DNA of 64,000 bases, taken from Martelella sp. NC20 (lineage in GTDB: Bacteria > Pseudomonadota > Alphaproteobacteria > Rhizobiales > Rhizobiaceae). This document shows positions 42,945 through 51,435 of this stretch, piece by piece; the stretch's first letter is position 1; every line of letters starts with the position of its first letter. The stretch spans positions 1,724,001 to 1,788,000 of the forward strand of contig NZ_CP054861.1 in NCBI RefSeq assembly GCF_013459645.1, given 5' to 3'. The notes under the pieces were generated by a model. It did no database searches and was not told where the DNA came from. It saw nothing but the letters and a program-made list of their open reading frames with translations. The position numbers and the translations under genes were made by a program.

Positions 42945-42969
42945 AATTTTTCCGCGTTGCGAAATAATT
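42945..42969. promoter_or_regulatory. Candidate ROK operator
   Basis: AATTTTTCCGC and GCGAAATAATT form an inverted repeat matching at 9 of 11 positions with 3-bp spacing, 34 bp upstream of the ROK start in the divergent promoter region. AT-rich arms with a GC centre resemble NagC/Mlc-type sites. Confidence 0.4.
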
Positions 42970-43068
42970 GATGTTCGTTTCTAGTCCTGCGCCCGCGGCG
43001 GATGCAAGCTGTTTTTGCAGGGTATGGCTATTTTTAAGGCGGTTTGCCTCGTCGTTGGCAGATTCGGG

Positions 43069-43099
43069 TTGACAAAACTCAGGTACCGACATTTATTTA
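43069..43099 (+). promoter_or_regulatory. Predicted promoter of the second CUT1 importer
   Basis: A perfect TTGACA (43069-43074) is followed by an AT-rich segment with TATTTA at 43094-43099 (19-bp spacing) or TTTATT at 43092 (17-bp). The binding-protein start lies 40 bp downstream with GGGAGGAG before it. Confidence 0.5.
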
Positions 43100-43138
43100 A
43101 TCCGGAGTGTGCAAAAAGTACTTTGGGAGGAGTGCGAT

Positions 43139-44431
43139 ATGTCAATTACTGCCAAATGGCTTCGTTATGGCGCTGCCGCCGCCGGCTTTGCGGCCCTTGC
43201 GGCGACGGCAAATACGGCATCCGCCGAGACCGTCATCAAATGGCTGCACCTGGAAAACCAGGAGCCGGTCGTGGAAGTCTGGCGCCAGGTGGCCGACGAA
43301 TTCGAACAGGCCAATCCCGGCGTCACGATCGAGATGCAGTTTCTCGAAAACCAGGCTTTCAAGGCCAAGCTTCCGACATTGCTGCAATCGTCCGAAATCC
43401 CCAGCCTGTTCTACACCTGGGGCGGCGGCGTCCTGAAAGCCCAGTCGGAAACCGGCGTTCTGCGCGACATCTCGCCGGCGCTCGACGCCGACAACAACAC
43501 ATGGCGCGACACGCTGAAGCCGTCTTCCATTGCCGGGATGACGTTTGACGACAAGGTCTGGGCCGCTCCGGTCCTCAATGGCGTCGTCTCGTTCTTCTAC
43601 AACAAGGAACTGTTCGACAAGGCGGGCGTGGACGGCGCCTCGATCCAGACCTGGGACGACTTCATGGGCGCCGTGAAGACGCTGAAGGATGCCGGGATCA
43701 CGCCGATTGCCGGCGGCGGCGGCGACAAGTGGCCGATCCATTTCTACTGGGGCTATCTCGCCATGCGCGAGGCCGGCCATGACGGTTTCATGGCCGCAAA
43801 GGCCGGCGAAAATGGCGGCTTTGCGGGCGAGCCATTCGTCGCGGCCGGCGAGAAACTGGCAGCCCTCGGCGCGCTTGAGCCCTTCCAGAACGGCTATCTC
43901 GGCGCGACCTGGAACGATGCGCTCGCAACCTTCGGCGACGGTCGCGCGGCGATGATCCTGTCCTTTGAAAACACCGGCCGGACGCAGATCAGCAATTCCA
44001 CCGATGGCAAGGGGCTTGCGGAAGACAATATCGGCCGCTTTGCGTTTCCCGTCATTGAAGGCGCGCCGGGTCTTGTCACCGACAATATGGGTGGCCTGAC
44101 CGGCTGGGCCGTCACCCGCGATGCGCCGCCCGAGACCGAAAAGTTCCTCGAATATTACACCAGTCCGGATGTCGCCCGCAGGGTATCGGCGGTTCAGAAG
44201 GTCATTCCGGTCACGATCGGCGTTGCCGATTCGATCACCGATCCGCTTCTGAAGAGCAGTGCCGAGGCGCTGGCCGAGGAAACCTGGCACCAGAACTATC
44301 TCGATCAGGATCTGGGCCCGAATGTCGGCGCGGTGGTCAACGACATGAGCGCCGCGATCGTTTCCGGGGCGACCTCGCCGGAGGACGCCGCCCAGCAGAT
44401 CCAGGACACCTACGAACTGGAAAACATGTAG
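43139..44431 (+). CDS. CUT1 ABC transporter substrate-binding protein
   Basis: A 430-residue SBP_bac_1 protein. Signal peptide about residues 1-28 (ending ANTASAETV). Mature start VIKWLHLENQEPVVEVWRQV; hinge region VWAAPVLNGVVSFFYNKELF near residue 140. GGGAGGAG fixes the start; the frame is open for 30 more bases upstream. It is first in the importer operon divergent from the ROK regulator. A disaccharide or glucoside ligand is likely from the ThuA/Gfo context. Confidence 0.92.
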   Translation: MSITAKWLRYGAAAAGFAALAATANTASAETVIKWLHLENQEPVVEVWRQVADEFEQANPGVTIEMQFLENQAFKAKLPTLLQSSEIPSLFYTWGGGVLKAQSETGVLRDISPALDADNNTWRDTLKPSSIAGMTFDDKVWAAPVLNGVVSFFYNKELFDKAGVDGASIQTWDDFMGAVKTLKDAGITPIAGGGGDKWPIHFYWGYLAMREAGHDGFMAAKAGENGGFAGEPFVAAGEKLAALGALEPFQNGYLGATWNDALATFGDGRAAMILSFENTGRTQISNSTDGKGLAEDNIGRFAFPVIEGAPGLVTDNMGGLTGWAVTRDAPPETEKFLEYYTSPDVARRVSAVQKVIPVTIGVADSITDPLLKSSAEALAEETWHQNYLDQDLGPNVGAVVNDMSAAIVSGATSPEDAAQQIQDTYELENM

Positions 44432-44437
44432 CGCTGT

Positions 44438-44487
44438 TCCGGGCGCCGCTTCGGCGGTGCCCGGACATCAAGGCTCCTGATGTCCGG
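44438..44487 (+). terminator. Two overlapping, mutually exclusive hairpins after the binding-protein gene
   Basis: Hairpin 1: TCCGGGCGCCGC pairs with GCGGTGCCCGGA (44438-44465) with a TTCG tetraloop closed by C-G. Hairpin 2: CCGGACATCA pairs with TGATGTCCGG (44461-44487) with a 7-nt loop. They share 44461-44465, so both full stems cannot form together. There is no T-run. The structure could protect the upstream mRNA or modulate read-through to the permeases. Confidence 0.6.
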
Positions 44488-44596
44488 GGATCCGGCAAGC
44501 CGGCGGTTTTTCACGCCAACCGGCTATGATCGGCAATCCCCGGCCGCACGGGCAAGGCGGCAGACCGCCGCCGCATTGCATGCGGGAAAAATACCA

Positions 44597-45532
44597 ATGA
44601 CGACCACCGATTCCATTCTGCCCGCGCCGGTCGGGCCTGCCCCCGGCAGGCGCAGAAGGCGGCGATCGCTGGCCCATACCAAATGGCCGGTGCTGATCAT
44701 CTTCATGCCGCCGGCGCTGGTGTTGTTCACGCTGCTCGTCATCCTGCCGATGGGCGAGGCGGCCTGGTATTCCTTCTTCCACTGGAATGGCTATGGAGAG
44801 CCGAGCAAGTGGGTCGATTTCCGCAATTATCGGCTGATCTTCCGCAACAGCGCCTTCACCACGGCGCTCATCAATAACGGCCTCATCATCGCCGTGTCGA
44901 TCGTCATCCAGCTGCCGCTGGCGCTGTGGCTTGCCTCGATGGTGACGAAACGGATCGGGGGCGCGCTGTTCTTCCGGCTGATCTTCTTCCTGCCCTATGT
45001 GCTGGCCGATGTCGCCGCCGGCATGATCTGGCGCTTCGTCTATGACGGCGATTTCGGGCTGGTGGCCGGCATCTGGCATTTCTTCGGCGCCGAACCGCCG
45101 TTTCTCCTGGCCAATCCCGATACCGCCATGTCGGCGATCCTTGGCGTCGTGGTGTGGAAATATTTCGGCTTCCACATGATGCTGTTCATCGCCGGCCTGC
45201 AGGCGATCGACAATTCCATTCTGGAGGCGGCCGATATCGACGGCGCGACCGGCTGGCAGAAATTCAGGCTGGTGACACTGCCGATGCTGGGCTCCACCGT
45301 CCGGCTGTCGGTGTTTTTCGCCGTTATCGGCTCGCTTCAGCTTTTCGATCTCATCATGCCGCTCACCGGCGGCGGCCCGGCCAACTCGACCCAGACCATG
45401 GTGACCTTCCTTTACAATTTCGGCGTCACCCGCATGCAGGTCGGCTTCGGCAGCGCCGTCGGCGTCATTCTGTTCATCATCTGCGTCACGCTGGCCTTCA
45501 GCTACAAACGGATATTCATGAAAAATGACTGA
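44597..45532 (+). CDS. CUT1 ABC transporter permease (MalF type)
   Basis: A 311-residue inner-membrane permease with six helices after a basic N-terminus (GRRRRRRSLAHTKWP). The EAA loop is near residue 212 (NSILEAADIDGATGWQKFRL). The start at 44597 is chosen over an upstream in-frame ATG at 44480 because the extra segment overlaps the hairpin and is not family-like. The ribosome binding site (GGGAAA) is weak. It overlaps the next permease by 8 bp. Confidence 0.9.
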   Translation: MTTTDSILPAPVGPAPGRRRRRRSLAHTKWPVLIIFMPPALVLFTLLVILPMGEAAWYSFFHWNGYGEPSKWVDFRNYRLIFRNSAFTTALINNGLIIAVSIVIQLPLALWLASMVTKRIGGALFFRLIFFLPYVLADVAAGMIWRFVYDGDFGLVAGIWHFFGAEPPFLLANPDTAMSAILGVVVWKYFGFHMMLFIAGLQAIDNSILEAADIDGATGWQKFRLVTLPMLGSTVRLSVFFAVIGSLQLFDLIMPLTGGGPANSTQTMVTFLYNFGVTRMQVGFGSAVGVILFIICVTLAFSYKRIFMKND

Positions 45533-46409
45533 GATCTCCGAAAGCGCGCCGATCGATGCGGCAAAATCCGGCGGGGAAGGCCGCAAGCTGAATGTCGGCA
45601 CGCAGACCTATCTCTATGTCTCGCTGCTGCTGGTCGCCGGCATTGTCATCATCCCGCTTCTGACCACCGCGCTTGGCGGCTTCAAGACGCTGCCGGATCT
45701 GCGCGGTTCTCCCTTCGGCCTGCCTGACCAGTGGCAGTGGAGCAATTACACCGATATCCTGGTGTCGAAGCGGTACTGGCTGCAGATGGGCAATTCGCTG
45801 CTGATCGCGGTGTTCACCGTGTTTCTCACGATCGTGTTTGCCGCCTGCGCCGCGTTCTGCTTCGCCCATATCCGGTTCTTCGGCTCGGATTACCTGCTCA
45901 ATTACTTTCTGATCGGGCTGATGTTTCCGGCGGCGACCGCGATCCTGCCGCTCTATATCCGCATCCGCGATCTCGGCCTGCTCGATACCTATTGGGGCGT
46001 GATCCTGCCGCAGGTGGCCTTCGGGCTCGGCATGAGCATTCTTCTGTTCCGCAATTACTTTCGCAACCTGCCGGAGGAGCTGTTCGATGCCGCCTTTGTC
46101 GATGGCTGCGGCTATATCGGCTTCTTCTGGCACGTGACCATGCCGCTGTCGCGGCCGATCATCGCCACGGTCGGCATCATCGCCTTCGTGCAGAGCTGGA
46201 ACAGCTACATCATCCCGCTGATCATGCTGAACACGGAGGACCGCTATCCCTGGCCACTCGGCATCATGGTCTACAAGGGCGAATTCGCGACTGAATGGCA
46301 GTTGGTGTTGGCCTTCATCACGCTCACCATCCTGCCGACGATCATCGCCTTCTTCGTCGCCCAGAAACACATCATCGCCGGGCTTACCGCCGGCGCCGTG
46401 AAATCGTGA
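45525..46409 (+). CDS. CUT1 ABC transporter permease (MalG type)
   Basis: A 294-residue inner-membrane permease with six helices. The EAA loop is near residue 187 ([20 protein letters not shown]), and the C-terminus ends [13 protein letters not shown], the usual AGLTxGAVKG signature. It pairs with the MalF-type permease, with which it overlaps. Confidence 0.92.
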   Translation: MTEISESAPIDAAKSGGEGRKLNVGTQTYLYVSLLLVAGIVIIPLLTTALGGFKTLPDLRGSPFGLPDQWQWSNYTDILVSKRYWLQMGNSLLIAVFTVFLTIVFAACAAFCFAHIRFFGSDYLLNYFLIGLMFPAATAILPLYIRIRDLGLLDTYWGVILPQVAFGLGMSILLFRNYFRNLPEELFDAAFVDGCGYIGFFWHVTMPLSRPIIATVGIIAFVQSWNSYIIPLIMLNTEDRYPWPLGIMVYKGEFATEWQLVLAFITLTILPTIIAFFVAQKHIIAGLTAGAVKS

Positions 46410-46431
46410 AACCTCGGGGAGCTTGTCGAAA

Positions 46432-47508
46432 ATGGCATCCGTCGAACTCAGCAATATCAGAAAGTCCTACGGCGCTCTCGAGGTCATCCACGGCGTTTCG
46501 CTGGCGATCGAGGATGGCGAATTCGTCGCCCTCGTCGGCCCGTCCGGCTGCGGCAAGTCCACGCTGCTGCGCATGATCGCCGGCCTTGAGGAAATCACCA
46601 GCGGCGAAATCTCGATCGGCGGAGAGGTGGTCAACGCGCTCACCCCGCGCGAGCGCAACATCGCCATGGTGTTCCAGTCCTATGCGCTCTATCCGCATAT
46701 GACGGTCAAGGAGAATATGGGCTTCAACCTGCGTCTGGCCAAACGCCCGAAGGCCGAGATCGAGGAGCGGGTGGGAGAGGCGGCGCGGATGCTGGACCTC
46801 ACCGCGCTGCTCGACCGCAAGCCCTCGCAGCTTTCCGGCGGCCAGCGCCAGCGCGTTGCCATGGGCCGCGCGGTGGTGCGCAATCCGGCGGTGTTCCTGT
46901 TCGACGAGCCGCTGTCGAACCTCGACGCGAAACTCCGCGTGCAGATGCGCGCGGAGATCAAGACGCTGCATCAGCGCGTCGAGACCACCTCGGTTTATGT
47001 GACGCATGACCAGATCGAGGCGATGACCCTTGCAGACCGGGTGGTGGTGCTCAACCAGGGCCATATCGAGCAGCAGGGCACGCCGATCGAGCTTTACCGC
47101 AAGCCGGCCAACCTGTTCGTCGCAGCCTTCATCGGCTCGCCGGCGATGAACCTTCTGCCCGGCATCATTATTGCGGCAGACGGCGGCCCGGCGGTGGGCT
47201 TTGTCGATGGAACGGTGCTGGCGATCTCCGGCAACCATGCCGGCCTCAAGGCGGACAGGAAGGTCACCGTCGGCCTTCGCCCCGAACACCTCAATCCCGA
47301 TATCGGCACGGGATCGGTGATCAACGGCACGGCGCTGCTGGTGGAGCCGACCGGCGCCCAGAGCCATGTCCTCTTCGAACTTGGCGGCCAGCATGTGACG
47401 GCGATCGTCGATGGCGAACACGAGATCCATCACGGCCAGCCGTTCGCGGCAAAGATCGATCCGGAACGCGTCCACATCTTCGACAGCGAGACCGGCGCAG
47501 CACTGTAA
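46432..47508 (+). CDS. CUT1 ABC transporter ATP-binding protein (MalK/UgpC type)
   Basis: A 358-residue ATPase: Walker [10 protein letters not shown] (36-44), signature LSGGQRQR, Walker [13 protein letters not shown], and a C-terminal TOBE domain ([11 protein letters not shown]). The ATG at 46432 is better placed behind GGGGAG than the in-frame TTG at 46423. It completes the ThuEFGK-like importer: binding protein, two permeases, ATPase. Confidence 0.92.
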   Translation: MASVELSNIRKSYGALEVIHGVSLAIEDGEFVALVGPSGCGKSTLLRMIAGLEEITSGEISIGGEVVNALTPRERNIAMVFQSYALYPHMTVKENMGFNLRLAKRPKAEIEERVGEAARMLDLTALLDRKPSQLSGGQRQRVAMGRAVVRNPAVFLFDEPLSNLDAKLRVQMRAEIKTLHQRVETTSVYVTHDQIEAMTLADRVVVLNQGHIEQQGTPIELYRKPANLFVAAFIGSPAMNLLPGIIIAADGGPAVGFVDGTVLAISGNHAGLKADRKVTVGLRPEHLNPDIGTGSVINGTALLVEPTGAQSHVLFELGGQHVTAIVDGEHEIHHGQPFAAKIDPERVHIFDSETGAAL

Positions 47509-47912
47509 TGGGCGCCGGCGGGTTGCGGCAGGACCGAGTTCAAATCCCGGCCTCACGCTATGGCGGGCAGCGCGTGTCGCTTGCACCTTGCCGTCAATGT
47601 GATTTTGGCGCATTATAGATCGGCAGCCGGATTTGAAATGGGCGCGACTGCCGGGGAAGAATTCCTTGCCTTCGTAACTGGAAGGGTGAGGGGCATTTCC
47701 CAAACCATTCCCTCTATTCATTGCTGGTTTGCCTGCTCGCCATGATAATGAGCATGAGGCCGCCTGCCCGATGGCAGACAGTGACAGGTCCGGGATGATT
47801 TTCAGATGCGTGATCGGAGCGCGCTTTTTCGCGCCGGCGCAGAGGTCTCGCTGACAATCGCCAAGGTCAGCAGATCGCCCGGTTTACTTTCGCTTTAATG
47901 GGAAATAACACA
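47509..47912. other. Intergenic region, no gene recognised
   Basis: The 404 bases between the importer ATPase and the next small gene contain only short overlapping frames without starts. A GTTCAAATCC stretch at about 47538 resembles a tRNA T-loop but lacks the other arms. I see no convincing terminator, promoter or relic. Confidence 0.4.
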
Positions 47913-48158
47913 ATGAACGAATTCGACTACATGGTCGAAGCTGCACTCTATCCCGGCCGAAAGGCCAAGGGTCATCGCAGCCCCCGCTACAAGCGGTTTG
48001 AAACAGTCGCGGAAGCGGTGCGCTTCGCCGTCGAGGAAAGGGATGGGTGCCAGCTGCGCGGCTCGGTGCTGGAAGTCGAGGAAAGCCGCTATGACGACCG
48101 GCAGATCCGGATGCTTTATGATGCACCGGGCTATCCGCTCGATCGCGATCAGAAATGA
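47913..48158 (+). CDS. Small conserved hypothetical protein
   Basis: An 81-residue soluble protein starting MNEFDYMVEAALYPG, with an alternating acidic/basic composition (RKAKGHRSPRYKRFETVAEA; LEVEESRYDDRQIRML). ATG 47913 has GGAAA at proper distance; the in-frame ATG at 47898 has none. Composition fits short proteins shared among Rhizobiales; I cannot give a function. It stands alone, upstream of two convergent small genes. Confidence 0.65.
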   Translation: MNEFDYMVEAALYPGRKAKGHRSPRYKRFETVAEAVRFAVEERDGCQLRGSVLEVEESRYDDRQIRMLYDAPGYPLDRDQK

Positions 48159-48281
48159 TGCGCCGGGCGCGCCGCCGGTAGATCATGCCACGCATCGGCC
48201 GCATCCCTTGGGTGCCGCCGATGTGGCGCTTTCGAGAGCCTCTGCCGGGAAGAGAGATTCACCTCTCACAATGCGCCCGGA

Positions 48282-48536
48282 TCAGGCGAAATCAGCAGCC
48301 GAAAGAACATAAACGGCCTTACGGCCCTTCAGGTAGAGCTTGCGCGCCGTGTTGTAGATTTTCTCGCGCGCCGCATCGAATGCGGCGAGGTAGCTCGCTT
48401 CGCCGTCGGCCGGGTCGCTGAGCGCATCGGCATTGACGAAAAACATCACTTCGAACATGCCGTCATGACCTGTGAAGCGGACGCGTTTGCCGCCTTTGTC
48501 GTAACTGCGGCTTTGGTTGGGAAAGGCGAGTGCCAT
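48282..48536 (-). CDS. DUF1488 domain protein
   Basis: An 84-residue protein. The N-terminus ALAFPNQSRSYDKGGKRVRF and the following FTGHDGMFEVMFFV match DUF1488, a small family common in Rhizobiales and Burkholderiales. Its function is unknown; members are often near stress or cold-shock genes. Full length. Confidence 0.8.
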   Translation of the reverse strand: MALAFPNQSRSYDKGGKRVRFTGHDGMFEVMFFVNADALSDPADGEASYLAAFDAAREKIYNTARKLYLKGRKAVYVLSAADFA

Positions 48537-48706
48537 GATCGAATATCTCCTTGAGAACGGCGTAGGAACGCCACCGGCTGCAAATTTCCGGACGATGGAT
48601 CGGGTCCGCCTTCCACGGTAACGCGGACCTGCTCCAGCTATTGTGCTGACGCATCTTCGTGGACGTCAGGCGGTTCCGCCCGACTGCGAAATGCGCTCGC
48701 CGGGGA

Positions 48707-48853
48707 TCAGCCTTTCGGCTTGCCGAACGTCGCATTGCCTTTTCCGGCATTTTTGACCAGTGAGCCGGAAAGCGGCGCATCGACAACGGCCGGACCCTTT
48801 TCCTTTTTGGGCTTTCTGATTTCGCGATTGCTTTTCTTTTGACCTTTGGCCAT
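48707..48853 (-). CDS. Small basic hypothetical protein (MAKGQKK type)
   Basis: A 48-residue, Lys-rich protein beginning MAKGQKKSNREIRKPKKEKG and ending GKGNATFGKPKG. GGGAG lies properly before ATG 48853; the frame extends upstream to 48961 without family resemblance. Very similar short proteins are widespread in Rhizobiales, without assigned function. High charge suggests nucleic-acid or ribosome association, but that is a guess. Confidence 0.7.
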   Translation of the reverse strand: MAKGQKKSNREIRKPKKEKGPAVVDAPLSGSLVKNAGKGNATFGKPKG

Positions 48854-48963
48854 GTGTGAACTCCCTGTATCGAGCGCGCCTTGTTGCGATGGCGCCTCAT
48901 GTTTGTCTGTCGAAGATGCGAGGTCTGTAGCTGGAGGCGCACCCGATTGCCTCGCCGGCAAGC

Positions 48964-49073
48964 TAGAGCGTCGGGCGAAAAAGTGGTTACCGGTTTTCGG
49001 GCAGCACGACGCGCAGATTCAATAAGTCAGAGCGTCCTTTGTGCGTTCCGAATGGACCCACGGCGCTCCAGGG
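48964..49073. repeat. Rhizobiales intergenic mosaic repeat (RIME-like)
   Basis: Two modules recognised from memory of Rhizobiaceae intergenic repeats: AGAGCGTCGGGCGAAAAAGTG then GTTACCGGTTTTCGG (48965-49000), and AGAGCGTCCTTTGTGCG followed by TTCCGAATGGACCCACGGCGCTC (49030-49068), which folds into a GTGCGTTCC/GGACCCAC hairpin. These recur in many copies per genome in the order. The rest of the 48854-49464 gap is the AT-rich leader of the cold-shock gene. Confidence 0.55.
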
Positions 49074-49464
49074 CCTGAACCGTTCCACACGACGAACGCG
49101 TCGGCACAGTCTGCTGCCTCGCTCCGGACTGAAGGCAGGGGCATTTCGGTGCAGGTGATTTCATGGGCAGGTTCAGAGATTTGCAACGCTAAATATACAT
49201 ATTTTTTTGAGAAAAACATAGGCCTTTGAAGGGATTTTATTTCAGAATCATCGCTTTTATTTGCACTTTTATTTTAAAAAATTACCGAAATGCCTTGTTT
49301 TAACCGCAAAAGAAGTGCATATGAGTTTCATCGACCTTGCTACCTGATGTTTGTTCGCGCCTTGGCGCCCCGATAAATTTCCCATCAAAGTCGACTATTT
49401 CGAGCCGTCGCGGTCGTTGCGCGTGACGGGCGTTCTCTCTGTGATCGATTGAAAGGAAATCATC

Positions 49465-49674
49465 ATGAGCACTGGTACAGTAAAATTTTTCAATTCCACC
49501 AAGGGTTTCGGCTTCATTGAAACCGATGCCGGCGGTTCGGACGTTTTCGTCCATATCTCCGCTGTCGAGCGCGCCGGCATGACCACCATCGTTGAAGGCC
49601 AGAAGCTCAGCTTCGACGTCGTCACCGACAGCAGGTCGGGCAAGAGCGCTGCGGAAAACCTGCAGTCTGCATAA
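49465..49674 (+). CDS. Cold-shock domain protein (CspA family)
   Basis: A 69-residue single cold-shock domain. RNP1 is KGFGFIE (residues 13-19) and RNP2 VFVHISA (27-33); the N-terminus [12 protein letters not shown] is standard. It binds single-stranded RNA and acts as an RNA chaperone. AAAGGAAAT precedes the start. The 200 bases upstream are AT-rich (for example ATATTTTTTTGAG near 49200), a possible long 5' leader as in other csp genes. A rho-independent terminator follows. Confidence 0.95.
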   Translation: MSTGTVKFFNSTKGFGFIETDAGGSDVFVHISAVERAGMTTIVEGQKLSFDVVTDSRSGKSAAENLQSA

Positions 49675-49735
49675 TCCACGTCTGCGTTTCGTGACCACGG
49701 ATGTACTGGCACGGAATGTTTGAGACGGACGGAAT

Positions 49736-49761
49736 GGCCGGGCATGCGTCCGGCCTTTCTT
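49736..49761 (+). terminator. Rho-independent terminator of the cold-shock gene
   Basis: GGCCGG (49736-49741) pairs with CCGGCC (49750-49755) around an 8-nt loop, followed by TTTCTT. It lies 62 bases after the csp stop. Confidence 0.65.
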
Positions 49762-49842
49762 GCGTTGTGGGCCACGCGCGAAAGGCCGCCGGCGCTATCT
49801 GTGACAGGTTAAACGCGCGTCGCGAACGGGCGCATATCGGTA

Positions 49843-50880
49843 TTGGGAAACCCCTTGGAAAGCAGCACCGCGAAGGCCGCAGTCGAACGTAGCAAACGCT
49901 CCTGGACGGCGGCGCTTGCACAATACCGGAGCCCAAATCTGCTCCGCAGCACGATCGAGATCGCCGTAACGGCCGTGCCTTTCGTCGGTTTGTGGACATT
50001 GATTGCGCTCGCCGTGACACACGGTCATTGGTGGGCGCTGGCGCTGACGGTTCCGGCGGCTGGTTTCCTGGTTCGCCTGTTTGTCCTGCAGCATGATTGC
50101 GGACATGGCGCCCTTTTCGGTCAACGCCGCGTCAACGACTGGACCGGCCGCGTCATCGGCGTCTTCACCCTGACCCCATACGATTACTGGCGCCGGACCC
50201 ACGCCGTCCATCACGCCACCACCGGCAATCTCGACAAGCGCGGCATCGGCGATGTCGATACGCTGACGGTCAGGGAATACCGCGCTTTGTCCCTTATGGG
50301 GCGGTTGCGCTATCGTCTTTATCGCCATCCGACCGTGATGTTCGGTTTCGGTCCCGCGTGGCTGTTCATCTGCCAGTACCGATTGCCGGTCGGTCTGATG
50401 CGCGCGGGCGTCGAACCGTGGACTTCGACGGTCGCAACCACGCTCGGCGCGGCCATTCCCGTCGTGCTGCTGATGTGGCTGATGGGGCCGCTCGCCTTCC
50501 TGGCGGTGCAATTGCCGATCACGCTGATGGCCGCGACCGCGGGGGTGTGGCTGTTCTATGTCCAGCACCAGTTCGAGGAGACGTATTGGTCCAAGGGCCG
50601 AAGCTGGGACTTCCAGAACGCCGCGCTGCACGGCAGTTCGCATTATGACCTTCCGTTTCCGCTTAGATGGATCACCGGCAATATCGGAATCCACCACGTT
50701 CACCATCTCGCGGCGAAGGTGCCGTTCTATCGGTTGCCGGAGATCCTGCGTGACTATCCGGAACTGCGCGACATCGGCAGAATTACATTACTGGAGAGCC
50801 TGCGTTGTGTTAAGTTGGTTTTGTGGGATGAGGCCGCCAACCGGCTGGTCTCGTTCAGGCAGGCGCGGCTTTGTGTGTGA
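49843..50880 (+). CDS. Fatty acid desaturase family membrane protein
   Basis: A 345-residue di-iron membrane desaturase. The three His boxes are HDCGH (84-88), HAVHH (120-124) and HHVHH (284-288), with hydrophobic helices at about 40-80, 105-115 and 195-240. It introduces double bonds into membrane-lipid acyl chains and so sustains fluidity in the cold; adjacency to the cold-shock gene fits. No ATG lies at the N-terminus: TTG 49843 is the first usable codon after an in-frame stop at 49810, and TTG 49855 is an alternative. Spacer lengths between the boxes are normal for the family. Confidence 0.88.
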   Translation: MGNPLESSTAKAAVERSKRSWTAALAQYRSPNLLRSTIEIAVTAVPFVGLWTLIALAVTHGHWWALALTVPAAGFLVRLFVLQHDCGHGALFGQRRVNDWTGRVIGVFTLTPYDYWRRTHAVHHATTGNLDKRGIGDVDTLTVREYRALSLMGRLRYRLYRHPTVMFGFGPAWLFICQYRLPVGLMRAGVEPWTSTVATTLGAAIPVVLLMWLMGPLAFLAVQLPITLMAATAGVWLFYVQHQFEETYWSKGRSWDFQNAALHGSSHYDLPFPLRWITGNIGIHHVHHLAAKVPFYRLPEILRDYPELRDIGRITLLESLRCVKLVLWDEAANRLVSFRQARLCV

Positions 50881-51019
50881 CGCGCGAAGGTGATGGTTTT
50901 CACACGTCTCTCGTTTCGACAGTACCGTCCGGTGGCTGACGCTCATGCGTCGCATTGCTCCGGCAGGTCTTTCGCTCGCTTCGTTTCGCTCGTCTGATGC
51001 CAAACCAAAGGAGATCCAA

Positions 51020-51196
51020 ATGATACGTTTTACCAGCAATAAGGACGCTGTTGCGGCCAAGCCGGTCGAGACCGGCAAAGGTGCGGACTCCGACCAGCCT
51101 TCCGATGCCGCCGTCAAGTCCAAGACCGGCAAAAAGCTGCGCAAGGCTTCGGCCGATGCGAGCCAGAATGATGAAGGCAGCAACAAGCTGCTCTGA
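51020..51196 (+). CDS. Small hypothetical protein
   Basis: A 58-residue hydrophilic protein, MIRFTSNKDAVAAKPVET at the start, rich in Lys, Ala, Ser and Asp, likely disordered. AAAGGAG stands seven bases before ATG 51020, and a hairpin follows at 51218, so it is probably a real gene. I do not recognise a family. Confidence 0.5.
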   Translation: MIRFTSNKDAVAAKPVETGKGADSDQPSDAAVKSKTGKKLRKASADASQNDEGSNKLL

Positions 51197-51217
51197 ATTT
51201 TCTCGGCGCTCCAAAGT

Positions 51218-51237
51218 CGGCCGGGTCATACCGGCCG
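51218..51237 (+). terminator. Hairpin after the 58-residue gene
   Basis: CGGCCGG and CCGGCCG form a 7-bp stem with a 6-nt loop, 21 bases after the stop. No T-run, so termination is uncertain. The remaining sequence to 51435 shows no recognisable gene. Confidence 0.4.
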
Positions 51238-51435
51238 GTGTCTTACCAAAATCGATGATGCATGCGGCGGCGAATGTCGCGTACGCCAACGACGGTTTCG
51301 CTCAGGAGCGATTCCACAGCCCGACGCGCCAATTTCATGCGCGGCGCATCGACATGCGGGAGAGGGCGGCCAAGCCGTGTACCTATGTCGTTGTCGACCA
51401 GAACCGTAATGCCGGTGCGCCTGGTCCCCGGACGC

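Noticed and set aside
47530..47560. A tRNA-like T-loop (GTTCAAATCC) after the importer ATPase
   Set aside because: No acceptor, D or anticodon arms can be folded around it.
49019..49229. Overlapping short frames on both strands upstream of the cold-shock gene
   Set aside because: They lie within or next to the intergenic mosaic repeat, have no ribosome binding sites and show no recognisable family.
51239..51435. A small plus-strand frame with MMHAAANVAYANDGF
   Set aside because: No ribosome binding site, no recognised family, and it runs toward the opposite-strand SorC gene; left unannotated.
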